Assembly: GCF_035969385.1 (NCBI RefSeq)
Contig: NZ_JAYKKJ010000010.1
Location: 1-64,000, forward strand
Reading direction: 5' to 3'
Length of the DNA stretch: 64,000 nucleotides
From: SELP01 sp035969385
GTDB taxonomy: Bacteria; Pseudomonadota; Alphaproteobacteria; Rhodobacterales; Rhodobacteraceae
Shown in pieces: positions 46,697-54,717 of this stretch (positions within the stretch are counted from its first letter, which is position 1; every line of letters begins with the position of its first letter). A model generated the notes under the pieces. That model searched no databases, had not been told where the DNA came from, and saw only the letters and a list, made by a program, of their open reading frames with translations. A program made the position numbers and the translations under genes.

Positions 46697-46787
46697 CCGG
46701 CGTGACGGCCCCGTGGTTTGGCCCGACGATACAGTCAGCCCGCCCCCTCCCGCAAGGCCCGCCCGCCGACACCGCCCCCTTTTCAAA

Positions 46788-46801
46788 TGAACATTCGTTC
46801 A
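46788..46801. promoter_or_regulatory. Candidate TetR operator TGAACATTCGTTCA
   Basis: A perfect 14-bp palindromic site (TGAAC-ATTC-GTTCA) lies 14 bp upstream of the TetR-family start codon and in the promoter region shared with the divergent lipoprotein gene. TetR proteins commonly autoregulate through such sites. Confidence 0.55.
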
Positions 46802-46814
46802 GTTAGATGGGGGT

Positions 46815-47405
46815 ATGGCACGGAAACGCGGTTCCCATTCTGACATCACCGGCCCCAAGGTGCGCGAGGCCGCCCGGCACTTGTTCGCCCGCCACGGCTA
46901 TGCCGCCGTGTCGATGCGCCAGATCGCGGCAGAGGTCGGGGTGCAGGCCGGGGCGCTGTATAACTACACCCCCGACAAACAAAGCCTGCTGTTCGACCTT
47001 ATGGAAGAGCACCTGTCGGAACTCCTGACCGCTTTCGATGGCACGGCCGATCCTTCTGCCCCGCCCCCAGCCCGGCTGGACCATTTCGTGCGCCACCATA
47101 TCGGGTTTCACATGGACCGGGCCGATCAGGTGTTCATCGCCTATATGGAATTGCGCAATCTGGAGCCCGGTAATTTTGCCCGTGTCGAAGCGATGCGCCG
47201 CGCCTACGAGGACCGGCTGGAGGCCATTTTGCAGGCCGGCGTCGGAACCGGCGATTTCAGCGTCACCGATCTGCGGGTGACCACTATGGCGGTGATCGCC
47301 CTGTTGACCGGGGTGACGAACTGGTATCGCAAGGGCGGCCGCCTTGACCTTGCCGAGATCGAAGAGATCTACCTCAACCTCGTGCGCAAGGCCGTCGCAG
47401 CCTGA
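46815..47405 (+). CDS. TetR-family transcriptional regulator
   Basis: A 196-residue regulator. The N-terminal HTH (about residues 14-58: AARHLFARHGYAAVSMRQIA, then AEVGVQAGALYNYTPDK) is canonical TetR; the C-terminal ligand-binding domain resembles those of fatty-acid or acyl-CoA responsive members (HFVRHHIGFHMDRADQVFIA). It is divergent from the small lipoprotein gene with a palindromic operator candidate between them. Its ligand and targets are unknown. Confidence 0.9.
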   Translation: MARKRGSHSDITGPKVREAARHLFARHGYAAVSMRQIAAEVGVQAGALYNYTPDKQSLLFDLMEEHLSELLTAFDGTADPSAPPPARLDHFVRHHIGFHMDRADQVFIAYMELRNLEPGNFARVEAMRRAYEDRLEAILQAGVGTGDFSVTDLRVTTMAVIALLTGVTNWYRKGGRLDLAEIEEIYLNLVRKAVAA

Positions 47406-47493
47406 GAAGCGAACTGCCCGCGCTGTTGAGGGCCACACCCGCTCCGGTCAGATCGCCCCTCCCTTTTCTTGACCAACCCCTCCTTCCGGGCTA

Positions 47494-47508
47494 GAACAAA
47501 AAGAGAAC
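47494..47508 (+). promoter_or_regulatory. LexA (SOS) box GAAC-N7-GAAC upstream of imuA
   Basis: GAACAAAAAGAGAAC is an exact match to the alphaproteobacterial LexA consensus GAAC-N7-GAAC (equivalent to GTTC-N7-GTTC). It lies 20 bp before the imuA start, where it would block transcription of the mutagenesis cassette until DNA damage. Confidence 0.85.
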
Positions 47509-47528
47509 ATAAACCGGCGAGGAGACTC

Positions 47529-48260
47529 ATGCACAGCGCCCCTCCCCCTCCGAAAACCGCGACCCAGCTGTTGCGGGGGCGCGCCACGCGCCCCGGACAG
47601 ACGGACAGGACGGACGAGGCCCCCATCTCTGCCCCCACCCTGGCCGAGGTTTTTGCCGACAGCCCGATGGACGGGGCGGCGACGGGATTCGTGCTGGCCC
47701 GGCTGCGCGCCGATCAGACCGGGCGCAAGGGCGCGGCGGACAAGCCGATCCTCTGGGTGCAGGACCGGGTGACCCGGCGCGACATGGGCCGCCCCTATCT
47801 GCACGGGCTGGCGCAGGCCGGGCACGACCGGCCGATCCTCTATGCCTGCGTCGGCAAGGCCGCCGATCTTTTATGGGTGCTGGAACAGGGGGTCGGCTGC
47901 CCCGGCCTTGGCGCCGTGATCGGAGAGCTTTGGGGCGATCCGCCCGCGCTGGATTTCACCGCCACGAAACGGCTGGCGATGCGGGCCGAGGCGCATGGCG
48001 TGCCCTGCTGGCTGATCCGGCGGGGCGGGCAGGCAAACCTGTCGGCGGCGCGGGAACGCTGGCGGGTCGGATCGCTGCAATCGCTGACACACCCCGACGA
48101 CAGCCGCGCCCCCGGCGCGCCGGTCTGGCAGGCCGACCTGTTCCGCGCCCGCTGGCGGGCCCCGGGACAATGGGTGGCCCGGCCGATGCAGGACGGCGGG
48201 CTGCACCTTGACCACGGCATGGAACAGAACGCCGCCCCACCCGAAGAACGGACAGGTTAA
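47529..48260 (+). CDS. imuA: ImuA-like SOS mutagenesis protein
   Basis: A 243-residue RecA-like accessory protein of the ImuA-ImuB-DnaE2 mutasome. The family part spans about 45-215 (ATGFVLARLRADQTGRKGAA, then PILWVQDRVTRRDMGRPYLH). ALDFTATKRLAMRAEAHGVPCWLI is the conserved helix-strand unit. A clear Walker A motif is missing, as in most ImuA. ATG 47529 has GGAG upstream; the longer frame starting at 47469 would include the LexA box and is unlikely. The first 40 residues are Pro-rich. It heads the SOS operon. Confidence 0.85.
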   Translation: MHSAPPPPKTATQLLRGRATRPGQTDRTDEAPISAPTLAEVFADSPMDGAATGFVLARLRADQTGRKGAADKPILWVQDRVTRRDMGRPYLHGLAQAGHDRPILYACVGKAADLLWVLEQGVGCPGLGAVIGELWGDPPALDFTATKRLAMRAEAHGVPCWLIRRGGQANLSAARERWRVGSLQSLTHPDDSRAPGAPVWQADLFRARWRAPGQWVARPMQDGGLHLDHGMEQNAAPPEERTG

Positions 48261-48277
48261 CGCAGGACACGAACCCG

Positions 48278-50071
48278 ATGAAACACGAGGACAAGCTGCC
48301 CGTCCTCTCGCAGACTGCCCAGCAGGCCCCGCAGACGGGCGACAAAAGCGCCTTTGAAGAGGCGCTGTCCGTGCTGCGCGACGCGCTGGTGGCGGACCTG
48401 CACCAACTGCCCCGGCAGGACAGCCCCGCCGCGCGCCCCGCCTGGCGGGCCGGGGGCGATCCCGGCAAGGCCCGCGCCGACCGGGCCGGGGCCGCCACCC
48501 CCGCCCAGCGCGAAGGCCGGGACCGGGACGAACGCAATCCGCTGGGGCGGCGTATCACCGCGATCCACCTGCCCCGCTTCGCGATGGAACGCTGGCAGAA
48601 ATGGGCCGCCGGACGCAACGATGCCCCGCCCGATGACCTGCCCGTCGCGCTGGCCGTGGAAGGGCCGCACGGGCCGGTGATCCATGCCACCAACCGGCCC
48701 GCCGAACAGGCCGGGGTGCACCGGGGCGCGCGGGTGGTGGACATGCGCGCGCTCTGCCCCGACCTGCGGGTCGATTACGCCGATCTCGCCGGGGACCGGG
48801 CCGCGCTGGAACGGCTGATGCTCTGGGCGCGGCGCTGGTGCCCCTGGACGGCGGTGGACGGCGATGACGGGCTGGTGCTGGACACCACCGGGTCGGATCA
48901 CCTGATGGGCGGCGAGGCGGCGATGCTGCGCGGGATGGAGGAGGAGCTGTCGCGGCTGGGGCTCAGCGCCGCGCTGGCGGTGGCGCCCACCCATGGGGCG
49001 GCCTGGGCGCTGGCGCGGTTCGGCCGGGTGCGCGAGGTCTGCGCCCCGGACCGGCTGGCCCTGCGGATGGGGCCGATGCCGGTCCGGGCGCTGCGGCTGC
49101 GAGGCGATGCGGTGCAACTCCTCAACCGGCTGGGGCTGAAAACGGTGGGCGACCTTGCCGCCGTGCCCCGGCTGTCGCTGGCGCGGCGATTCAACCGGGC
49201 AGAACTGCCCGACAATCCCCTGTTGCGGCTGGACCAGATGATGGGACGGCTGGCCGAACCGGTCAGCCCGCCCGAAGAGCCGCCCCGCTTTGCCGTGCAA
49301 TCGCGGCTGGCCGATCCCGTGGCCGACCCCTCGGACTGGGTGCCGGGGCTGTGCGACGAATTATGCGGCGGGCTGGCGGCGGCGGGGATGGGCGCGCGGC
49401 AGGTCCGGCTGACGGTCTACCGCACGGATGGAGAGGTCTCCTCGGTCAGCCTGCGGCTGGCGCAGGCCAGCCGGGATGGGGCGCATATGGCGCGGCTGTT
49501 CGACGGGCGGCTGGACCGGATCGACCCCGGCTTCGGCTTTGATCTGATCACACTCGAGGCCGGGCTGACCGAACCGGTGGACCGGGTGCAGACCCGGATC
49601 GAGGGCGGCAGCGACGACGGGACCGAGGTGGCGCGGCTGATGGACCGGATCGGCGCGCGGCTGGGGCCGGGCACGCTGCGGTCTCCGGCGCTGTCGCACA
49701 GCCATATCCCCGAACGGGCCGAACGCTGGCCTCATGCCCCCGCCGGGCGGGCCACCCCCACCGCCCCCGCCGGGCCGGACCGGCCGCTGCACCTGTTCGA
49801 CACGCCCGAGGAAATCCGGGTGCTCTACGCCGTGCCCGAAGGGCCGCCCGCGCAGTTCGTCTGGCGCCGGGTGCCGCGCCGGGTGGCGCGGTTTTCCGGA
49901 CCCGAACGGATCGCCCCGGAATGGTGGGCCGACAGCCCCGGCACCCGGCTGCGGGACTACTACAAGATCGAAAGCGACCATGGGCTGCGGCTCTGGATTT
50001 ACCGGGACGGGGTATTGGGGGACCAGCGGGGACACATGCCGCAATGGTTCGTGCATGGGGTGTTCCGATGA
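48278..50071 (+). CDS. imuB: ImuB, inactive Y-family polymerase homologue
   Basis: A 597-residue Y-family polymerase relative that acts as a scaffold linking DnaE2 to the sliding clamp. From about residue 90 it is typical (RRITAIHLPRFAMERW, RPAEQAGVHRGARVVDMRAL, LVLDTTGSDHLMGGEAAML, LNRLGLKTVGDLAAVPR). The palm-domain acidic residues of active Y polymerases are absent. The C-terminal part (PGTRLRDYYKIESDHGLRLWI) is also family-typical. The first 90 residues are an extra extension, longer than in other ImuB. It may start at ATG 48278 or later. It follows imuA after 17 bp. Confidence 0.88.
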   Translation: MKHEDKLPVLSQTAQQAPQTGDKSAFEEALSVLRDALVADLHQLPRQDSPAARPAWRAGGDPGKARADRAGAATPAQREGRDRDERNPLGRRITAIHLPRFAMERWQKWAAGRNDAPPDDLPVALAVEGPHGPVIHATNRPAEQAGVHRGARVVDMRALCPDLRVDYADLAGDRAALERLMLWARRWCPWTAVDGDDGLVLDTTGSDHLMGGEAAMLRGMEEELSRLGLSAALAVAPTHGAAWALARFGRVREVCAPDRLALRMGPMPVRALRLRGDAVQLLNRLGLKTVGDLAAVPRLSLARRFNRAELPDNPLLRLDQMMGRLAEPVSPPEEPPRFAVQSRLADPVADPSDWVPGLCDELCGGLAAAGMGARQVRLTVYRTDGEVSSVSLRLAQASRDGAHMARLFDGRLDRIDPGFGFDLITLEAGLTEPVDRVQTRIEGGSDDGTEVARLMDRIGARLGPGTLRSPALSHSHIPERAERWPHAPAGRATPTAPAGPDRPLHLFDTPEEIRVLYAVPEGPPAQFVWRRVPRRVARFSGPERIAPEWWADSPGTRLRDYYKIESDHGLRLWIYRDGVLGDQRGHMPQWFVHGVFR

Positions 50072-50136
50072 CCCGCGGGCGGCAGGACGGCACCGGAGAA
50101 AAGGGGGCTCTGCCCCCTCTTCGCTACGCGAATTCA

Positions 50137-50165
50137 CCCCCGGGATATTTATTGACCCAAAGAAG
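50137..50165 (+). repeat. Intergenic inverted-repeat pair, left arm, between imuB and dnaE2
   Basis: CCCCCGGGATATTTATTGAC followed by CCAAAGAAG. Its reverse complement recurs at 50291-50318 with 26 or so matching bases. A related single arm is at 13900. The arm is followed by AACCATTAACCTTAATGGGC, a short imperfect hairpin. Confidence 0.7.
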
Positions 50166-50290
50166 CAAGGAACCATTAACCTTAATGGGCCATGAAGAAG
50201 GTGCGGAACAGGCGGGGACGCCGATGGCCGCACCCGGAGAAGGCCCCCCGGCAGCGTTGACCTGCACGGGGGGCTGGACCTGTCCCCTGT

Positions 50291-50318
50291 CTTCTTTGGG
50301 TTACAAATATCCCGGGGG
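50291..50318 (-). repeat. Intergenic inverted-repeat pair, right arm
   Basis: The plus-strand sequence CTTCTTTGGGTTACAAATAT followed by CCCGGGGG is the complement of 50137-50165. The two arms enclose 125 bp with no gene. The pair separates imuB from dnaE2 by 370 bp, whereas these genes are usually adjacent. Confidence 0.7.
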
Positions 50319-50402
50319 GAGGCCGCGGCACGCGGACGGGGGGCAGCGCCCCCCTGCCCGGCCCGCCGACCTGCGCCATCCCGACCGCTGCGCACCCAGT
50401 CA

Positions 50403-50422
50403 CCATGGGTTTCAACCCATGG
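50403..50422. repeat. Palindrome CCATGGGTT-TC-AACCCATGG upstream of dnaE2
   Basis: A 20-bp perfect palindrome 20 bp before the dnaE2 ATG. It shares the GGGTT-TC-AACCC core with the repeats at 12968 and 14483 but has ATGG in place of GTGG arms. It could form a hairpin in the dnaE2 leader. Confidence 0.6.
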
Positions 50423-50441
50423 CCCGCCGGTGGGGGCCGTG

Positions 50442-53400
50442 ATGCCGGAAAATGACCATGCGATCCCCCGCCGCACCCTGCCCGAGGACGGCAACTTCCC
50501 CCCCAACCCGCGCGCGCCCTTTGTCGAGCTGGGACTGGCCACCTGTTTTTCCTTCCTGCGCGGCGCCTCGGACGCGGTGGACATCGCGCAGGAGGCCTGG
50601 GCGCAGGGCTATGACGCGATCGGCTGCGCCGACCTGAACACGCTGGCCGGGGTGGTGCGCCTGTGGTCCGAGGCCCGCAAGGCCAGCCTGCGCCCGCTGA
50701 CCGGCTGCCGCCTGCGGCTTCTGGGGGGCGAGGAATTCCTTGCCTATCCCACCGACCGGGAGGCCTATGGCCGCCTGTCCCGCCTGCTGACCAAGGGCAA
50801 GCGGCACGATCCCGACGGCACCTGGCAGGCCAAGGGGGTCTGCGACCTGACGCTGAAGGATCTGGCCGCCCATGCCGAGGGGCTGATCCTGATCGCGGTT
50901 CCACCCGAGGATCTGGAAGGGTTCGCCCGCGCCCTGCCCCGGCTGATCCGCCGCCTGCCGACCCTGTCCCATATCGCCGCCGCCCACCGGTTCCGGGGCG
51001 AAGACCGGGCCCGGATCACCCGGCTGGACCGGCTGGCCACCCGCCACGGGCTGGCCCTGCTGGCCACCGGCGATGTCCTGTATCACGCGCCCGACCGCCG
51101 CCCGCTTCAGGACGTGATGACCTGCATCCGCGAAAAGACCACGCTGGCCCGCGCCGGCCGCCTGCTTGAACCCAACGCCGAACGCCACCTGCGCCCGCCC
51201 GCCGAAATGGTCCGCCTGTTCGCCGAATGGCCCCACGCGATCCGCGCCAGCCGCGAAATCGCCGACCGGATCACGTTCGATCTGTCCGACCTGTCCTATG
51301 AATACCCGCGCGAGGTGACGCCCGCGGACATGACCCCGCAGGCCTATCTGGAGCAGCTCACATGGGATGGCGCGGCAGAACGCTACCCGGAAGGCATCCC
51401 CCTGCCCACCCGCGCGGTTCTGGAAAAGGAACTGGCGATGATCGCGAAACTCGACATCGCCCGCTATTTCCTGACCATCCATGACATCATCCGCTATGCC
51501 AGGCACGAGGCGACCCCGCCGATCCTGTGCCAGGGGCGCGGGTCTGCGGCAAATTCCGCCGTCTGCTTTGTCCTTGGGATCACCGCCGTGGACCCGGCCC
51601 AGCACCAGCTTTTGTTCGAACGTTTCATCAGCGAGGAACGGAAAGAGCCGCCCGACATCGACGTGGATTTCGAACATGAACGGCGCGAGGAAGTGATCCA
51701 GCACATCTACCAGAAATACGGACGCGACCGGGCGGGGCTCTGCGCCACGGTGATCCATTACCGCCCCCGCTCGGCGATCCGCGAGGTGGGCAAGGTCATG
51801 GGCCTGTCCGAGGATGTGACCGGGGCGCTGGCGAAAACCGTCTGGGGCAGCTGGGGCACCACCGTCGATGAAAGCCACGCGAAAGAGGCGGGCGTGGACC
51901 TGTCCGACCGGACCCTGCGCCGCACCCTGATCGTCGCCCGCCAGTTGATCGGGATGCCCCGCCACCTGTCCCAGCACGTGGGCGGCTTCATCCTGACCGA
52001 ACGCCCGCTGACCGAAACCGTGCCCATCGGCAACGGGGCCATGGCCGACCGGTCCTTCATCGAATGGGACAAGGATGACATCGACGCGCTGGGGATACTC
52101 AAGGTCGATATTCTGGCACTGGGGATGCTGACCTGCATCCGCAAGGCCTTTGACCTGCTAAAGGCCCATTACCACCGCCCGCTGACGCTGGCCGATACCC
52201 CGCGCGAGGACCCGCGCGTCTATGACATGCTGTGCAAGGGTGACAGCGTGGGCGTGTTTCAGGTGGAAAGCCGGGCCCAGATCAACATGCTGCCCCGGCT
52301 GCGCCCGCGCGAGTTTTACGACCTTGTGATCGAGGTCGCCATCGTCCGCCCCGGCCCGATCCAGGGCGACATGGTCCACCCTTACCTGCGCCGCCGGAAC
52401 GGCGAAGAGGCGGTCGAATACCCCGCGCCCGCGCCGCCGCACGACCCGCTGGAACTGAAGAACATCCTTGGCCGCACCCTTGGCGTGCCGATCTTTCAGG
52501 AACAGGCGATGAAGATCGCCATCGACGCGGCCAAGTTTTCCCCGGCTGAGGCGAACGAGTTGCGCAAGGCCATGGCGACCTTCCGGTCCAAGGGCACGAT
52601 TGGCCTGCTGGAAGACAAAATGGTCGGCCGCATGGTTGCCCGCGGCTATGACCCCGATTTCGCCCGCCGCTGTTTCGACCAGATCAAGGGCTTTGGCGAA
52701 TACGGATTTCCCGAAAGCCACGCCGCCAGTTTCGCCCATCTGGTCTATGTCTCAAGCTGGCTGAAACGGCATTACCCGGCGGCCTTTGCCTGTGCCCTTC
52801 TCAATTCCCAGCCGATGGGGTTTTACGCCCCGGCCCAGATCGTCCGCGACGCGCAGGACCACGGGGTCGAGGTGCGCGCGCCGGATGTGAATTATTCCGA
52901 CTGGGACAATACGCTGGAACCCATCGCCGACCGTTACGACACCACCCCGCGCCGGGCGGCCGGCCCGCCCCGGTTTGCCCTGCGGCTGGGGCTGCGGCAG
53001 ATCGGCGGGTTCCGGGAAGAGGCCGCCGCCCGGCTGATCGCCGCCCGCGACGCGCCCTATCGCGACGTGAAGGATCTGCAGGACCGGGGCGGGCTGTCCG
53101 CCCCCCATATCCGCCGGCTGGCCGAGGCCGACGCGATGCGGTCCCTGTTCATCGACCGCCGTCAGGCCCTGTGGGAGGCGAAGGCCCTGCGCGATGCCCC
53201 CGACCTGCCCCTGTTCCGCACCTCCCGCGATGAAGGGGACGAGGTGCCCGTCCCCCTGCCCGTCATGCCGGTCTGCGAACAGGTGGTTGCCGATTACCAG
53301 ACCCTGCGCCTGTCCCTGAAGGCGCACCCGATGTCCTTCCTGCGTCAAAGCATGCGCAAGCAGGGGTTCATCGACACCGCCGCGCTGAAATCCACGCAGA

Positions 53401-53783
53401 ACTGGCAAAAGGTGCGCATGGCCGGGCTGGTCCTGATCCGGCAGCGCCCCGGCACCGCCAAGGGCGTCTGTTTCATCACCATCGAGGACGAGGTGGGCGT
53501 CGCCAACCTTGTGGTCTGGCCCAAGGTGATGGAGGGGTATCGCAAGGTGGTGATGCAGTCGCGCCTCCTGATGATCGAAGGCTATGTGCAGCGCGATGCC
53601 GAGATCATCCATGTCATCGCCCAGCATCTGGAAGACCGGACCGATGCGCTGATGCGGCTGGCCCCCGAAGGGATCGCGCCGCCCCTGTCCCATGCCGACG
53701 AGGTGGTCAAACCGATCCCCGGCCCGACCCACCGGCACCCGCGCAACGCAAGGATCATCCCCAAAAGCCGGGATTTCCACTAG
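50442..53783 (+). CDS. dnaE2: Error-prone DNA polymerase DnaE2
   Basis: A 1113-residue C-family polymerase (also called ImuC), the catalytic part of the SOS mutasome. The N-terminal PHP domain starts FVELGLATCFSFLRGASDAV. The polymerase active site shows PDIDVDFEHERREEV (405-410 and following) and QGRGSAANSAVCFVLGITAVDP. GEYGFPESHAASFAHLVY and the C-terminal OB-fold (VRMAGLVLIRQRPGTAKGVCFITIEDE) are family-specific. I choose ATG 50442; the GTG at 50430 is in frame but less likely. No LexA box lies in the 370 bp upstream, so SOS control probably comes from the imuA promoter. Confidence 0.95.
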   Translation: MPENDHAIPRRTLPEDGNFPPNPRAPFVELGLATCFSFLRGASDAVDIAQEAWAQGYDAIGCADLNTLAGVVRLWSEARKASLRPLTGCRLRLLGGEEFLAYPTDREAYGRLSRLLTKGKRHDPDGTWQAKGVCDLTLKDLAAHAEGLILIAVPPEDLEGFARALPRLIRRLPTLSHIAAAHRFRGEDRARITRLDRLATRHGLALLATGDVLYHAPDRRPLQDVMTCIREKTTLARAGRLLEPNAERHLRPPAEMVRLFAEWPHAIRASREIADRITFDLSDLSYEYPREVTPADMTPQAYLEQLTWDGAAERYPEGIPLPTRAVLEKELAMIAKLDIARYFLTIHDIIRYARHEATPPILCQGRGSAANSAVCFVLGITAVDPAQHQLLFERFISEERKEPPDIDVDFEHERREEVIQHIYQKYGRDRAGLCATVIHYRPRSAIREVGKVMGLSEDVTGALAKTVWGSWGTTVDESHAKEAGVDLSDRTLRRTLIVARQLIGMPRHLSQHVGGFILTERPLTETVPIGNGAMADRSFIEWDKDDIDALGILKVDILALGMLTCIRKAFDLLKAHYHRPLTLADTPREDPRVYDMLCKGDSVGVFQVESRAQINMLPRLRPREFYDLVIEVAIVRPGPIQGDMVHPYLRRRNGEEAVEYPAPAPPHDPLELKNILGRTLGVPIFQEQAMKIAIDAAKFSPAEANELRKAMATFRSKGTIGLLEDKMVGRMVARGYDPDFARRCFDQIKGFGEYGFPESHAASFAHLVYVSSWLKRHYPAAFACALLNSQPMGFYAPAQIVRDAQDHGVEVRAPDVNYSDWDNTLEPIADRYDTTPRRAAGPPRFALRLGLRQIGGFREEAAARLIAARDAPYRDVKDLQDRGGLSAPHIRRLAEADAMRSLFIDRRQALWEAKALRDAPDLPLFRTSRDEGDEVPVPLPVMPVCEQVVADYQTLRLSLKAHPMSFLRQSMRKQGFIDTAALKSTQNWQKVRMAGLVLIRQRPGTAKGVCFITIEDEVGVANLVVWPKVMEGYRKVVMQSRLLMIEGYVQRDAEIIHVIAQHLEDRTDALMRLAPEGIAPPLSHADEVVKPIPGPTHRHPRNARIIPKSRDFH

Positions 53784-53836
53784 CGCCCGAAACGGTCGAA
53801 ACACAAACGGCACGCGCCCGACCGGGTGGGCGTGGA

Positions 53837-53867
53837 ACACGCCCGCCTTGGGGGCGGGCGGGCGTGT
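53837..53867. other. 11-bp hairpin between convergent dnaE2 and acyltransferase genes
   Basis: ACACGCCCGCC pairs perfectly with GGCGGGCGTGT across a short loop, and a second hairpin (GCCGGG / CCCGGC) follows. On neither strand does a T-run follow, so a Rho-independent terminator is doubtful, but the position between convergent genes fits a transcript end. Confidence 0.4.
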
Positions 53868-53905
53868 GCCGGGCCGCTGCGCGACCCGGCAAAAAAGAAA
53901 ACCAC

Positions 53906-54595
53906 CTAAGGCCCCGGCGGCAGGTCCAACAGCGTGTCGGCCCGCGCCTGCGTCTGGTTCAGCGCCCCGGTCAGCGCCTCGGTCAGGTAGGCCAGCTCCG
54001 CCTCGGACGGTTTGCGCGGCACTTCGCGGTCCCAGCGGGTAAACACCGCCGAACCGCGACCGAACAGACGTGGAAACAGCATCCGGTCCCAACTGTTCAA
54101 CCGCCGCTGCCGCGTGGTCGAAAAGGCAAAGGTGAAGACCGGCGCGCCGCTGATCCGCGCCCATTCCAGCGGCGGCGCCTTCAGCACCCGCGCCGGGCCA
54201 GTCGGCCCGTCGGCGGTCAGGGCGATCCCATACCCATCCCTCAACTGGCGCATGATCGCCTTGGACGTGGCCCGGTTCGACGCCGCCGCGGACATGGCCA
54301 GCGACAGGAAGCCGAACCGCTGCTGCACCGCCCCCGACACCCGGCCCATGGGCGACGGATCACGCAGGGTGATCAGCCGCGCGCCCGTGGGTTTCACGAT
54401 CGCCGGGGCCAGCAGGATGCGCGAATGCCACATGACCAGAACCACCGGACCCGAGCGGGCCGCCCGTTCAAAGGCATCCCGCCCTTCGATCCGCCACGAC
54501 ATGCTGCGAAACGACAGGCGCAGGTATCCCGCCAGCCCGCGGGCAATCAGCCCGGCCAGCAGATCGGAATTCTCGATCCGGCGACGAAGTCCCAT
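53906..54595 (-). CDS. Lysophospholipid acyltransferase-like protein (DUF374)
   Basis: A 229-residue DUF374 protein related to the LpxL/PlsC-type acyltransferases. The core reads VVLVMWHSRILLAPAI, with the motif-I His, then GFLSLAMSAAASNRATSKAI and LTADGPTGPARVLKAPPLEWAR. Such proteins are presumed to acylate envelope lipids at the inner membrane. ATG 54595 (MGLRRRIEN) is chosen; the upstream in-frame sequence overlaps the promoter of the oxidase gene at 54718. It is convergent with dnaE2. Confidence 0.85.
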   Translation of the reverse strand: MGLRRRIENSDLLAGLIARGLAGYLRLSFRSMSWRIEGRDAFERAARSGPVVLVMWHSRILLAPAIVKPTGARLITLRDPSPMGRVSGAVQQRFGFLSLAMSAAASNRATSKAIMRQLRDGYGIALTADGPTGPARVLKAPPLEWARISGAPVFTFAFSTTRQRRLNSWDRMLFPRLFGRGSAVFTRWDREVPRKPSEAELAYLTEALTGALNQTQARADTLLDLPPGP

Positions 54596-54717
54596 GCGCC
54601 AAGCCCCGTTGAACACTCGGCCAAACCTATGCGGGTCGCCCGAAGCCAAGTCAACCAAGGCCAATTGACAAGCTCCCCGCCCCGTGGCCAGTTCTGCCGC
54701 CAGCAAAGGGGACGCAA

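Noticed and set aside
50072..50441. LexA box before dnaE2
   Set aside because: The GAAC tetramers present are not followed by GAAC or GTTC at the right spacing.
53837..53898. Rho-independent terminator between dnaE2 and the acyltransferase gene
   Set aside because: The hairpins are followed by A bases on the plus strand and have the T-run on the wrong side for the minus strand; kept only as a structure.
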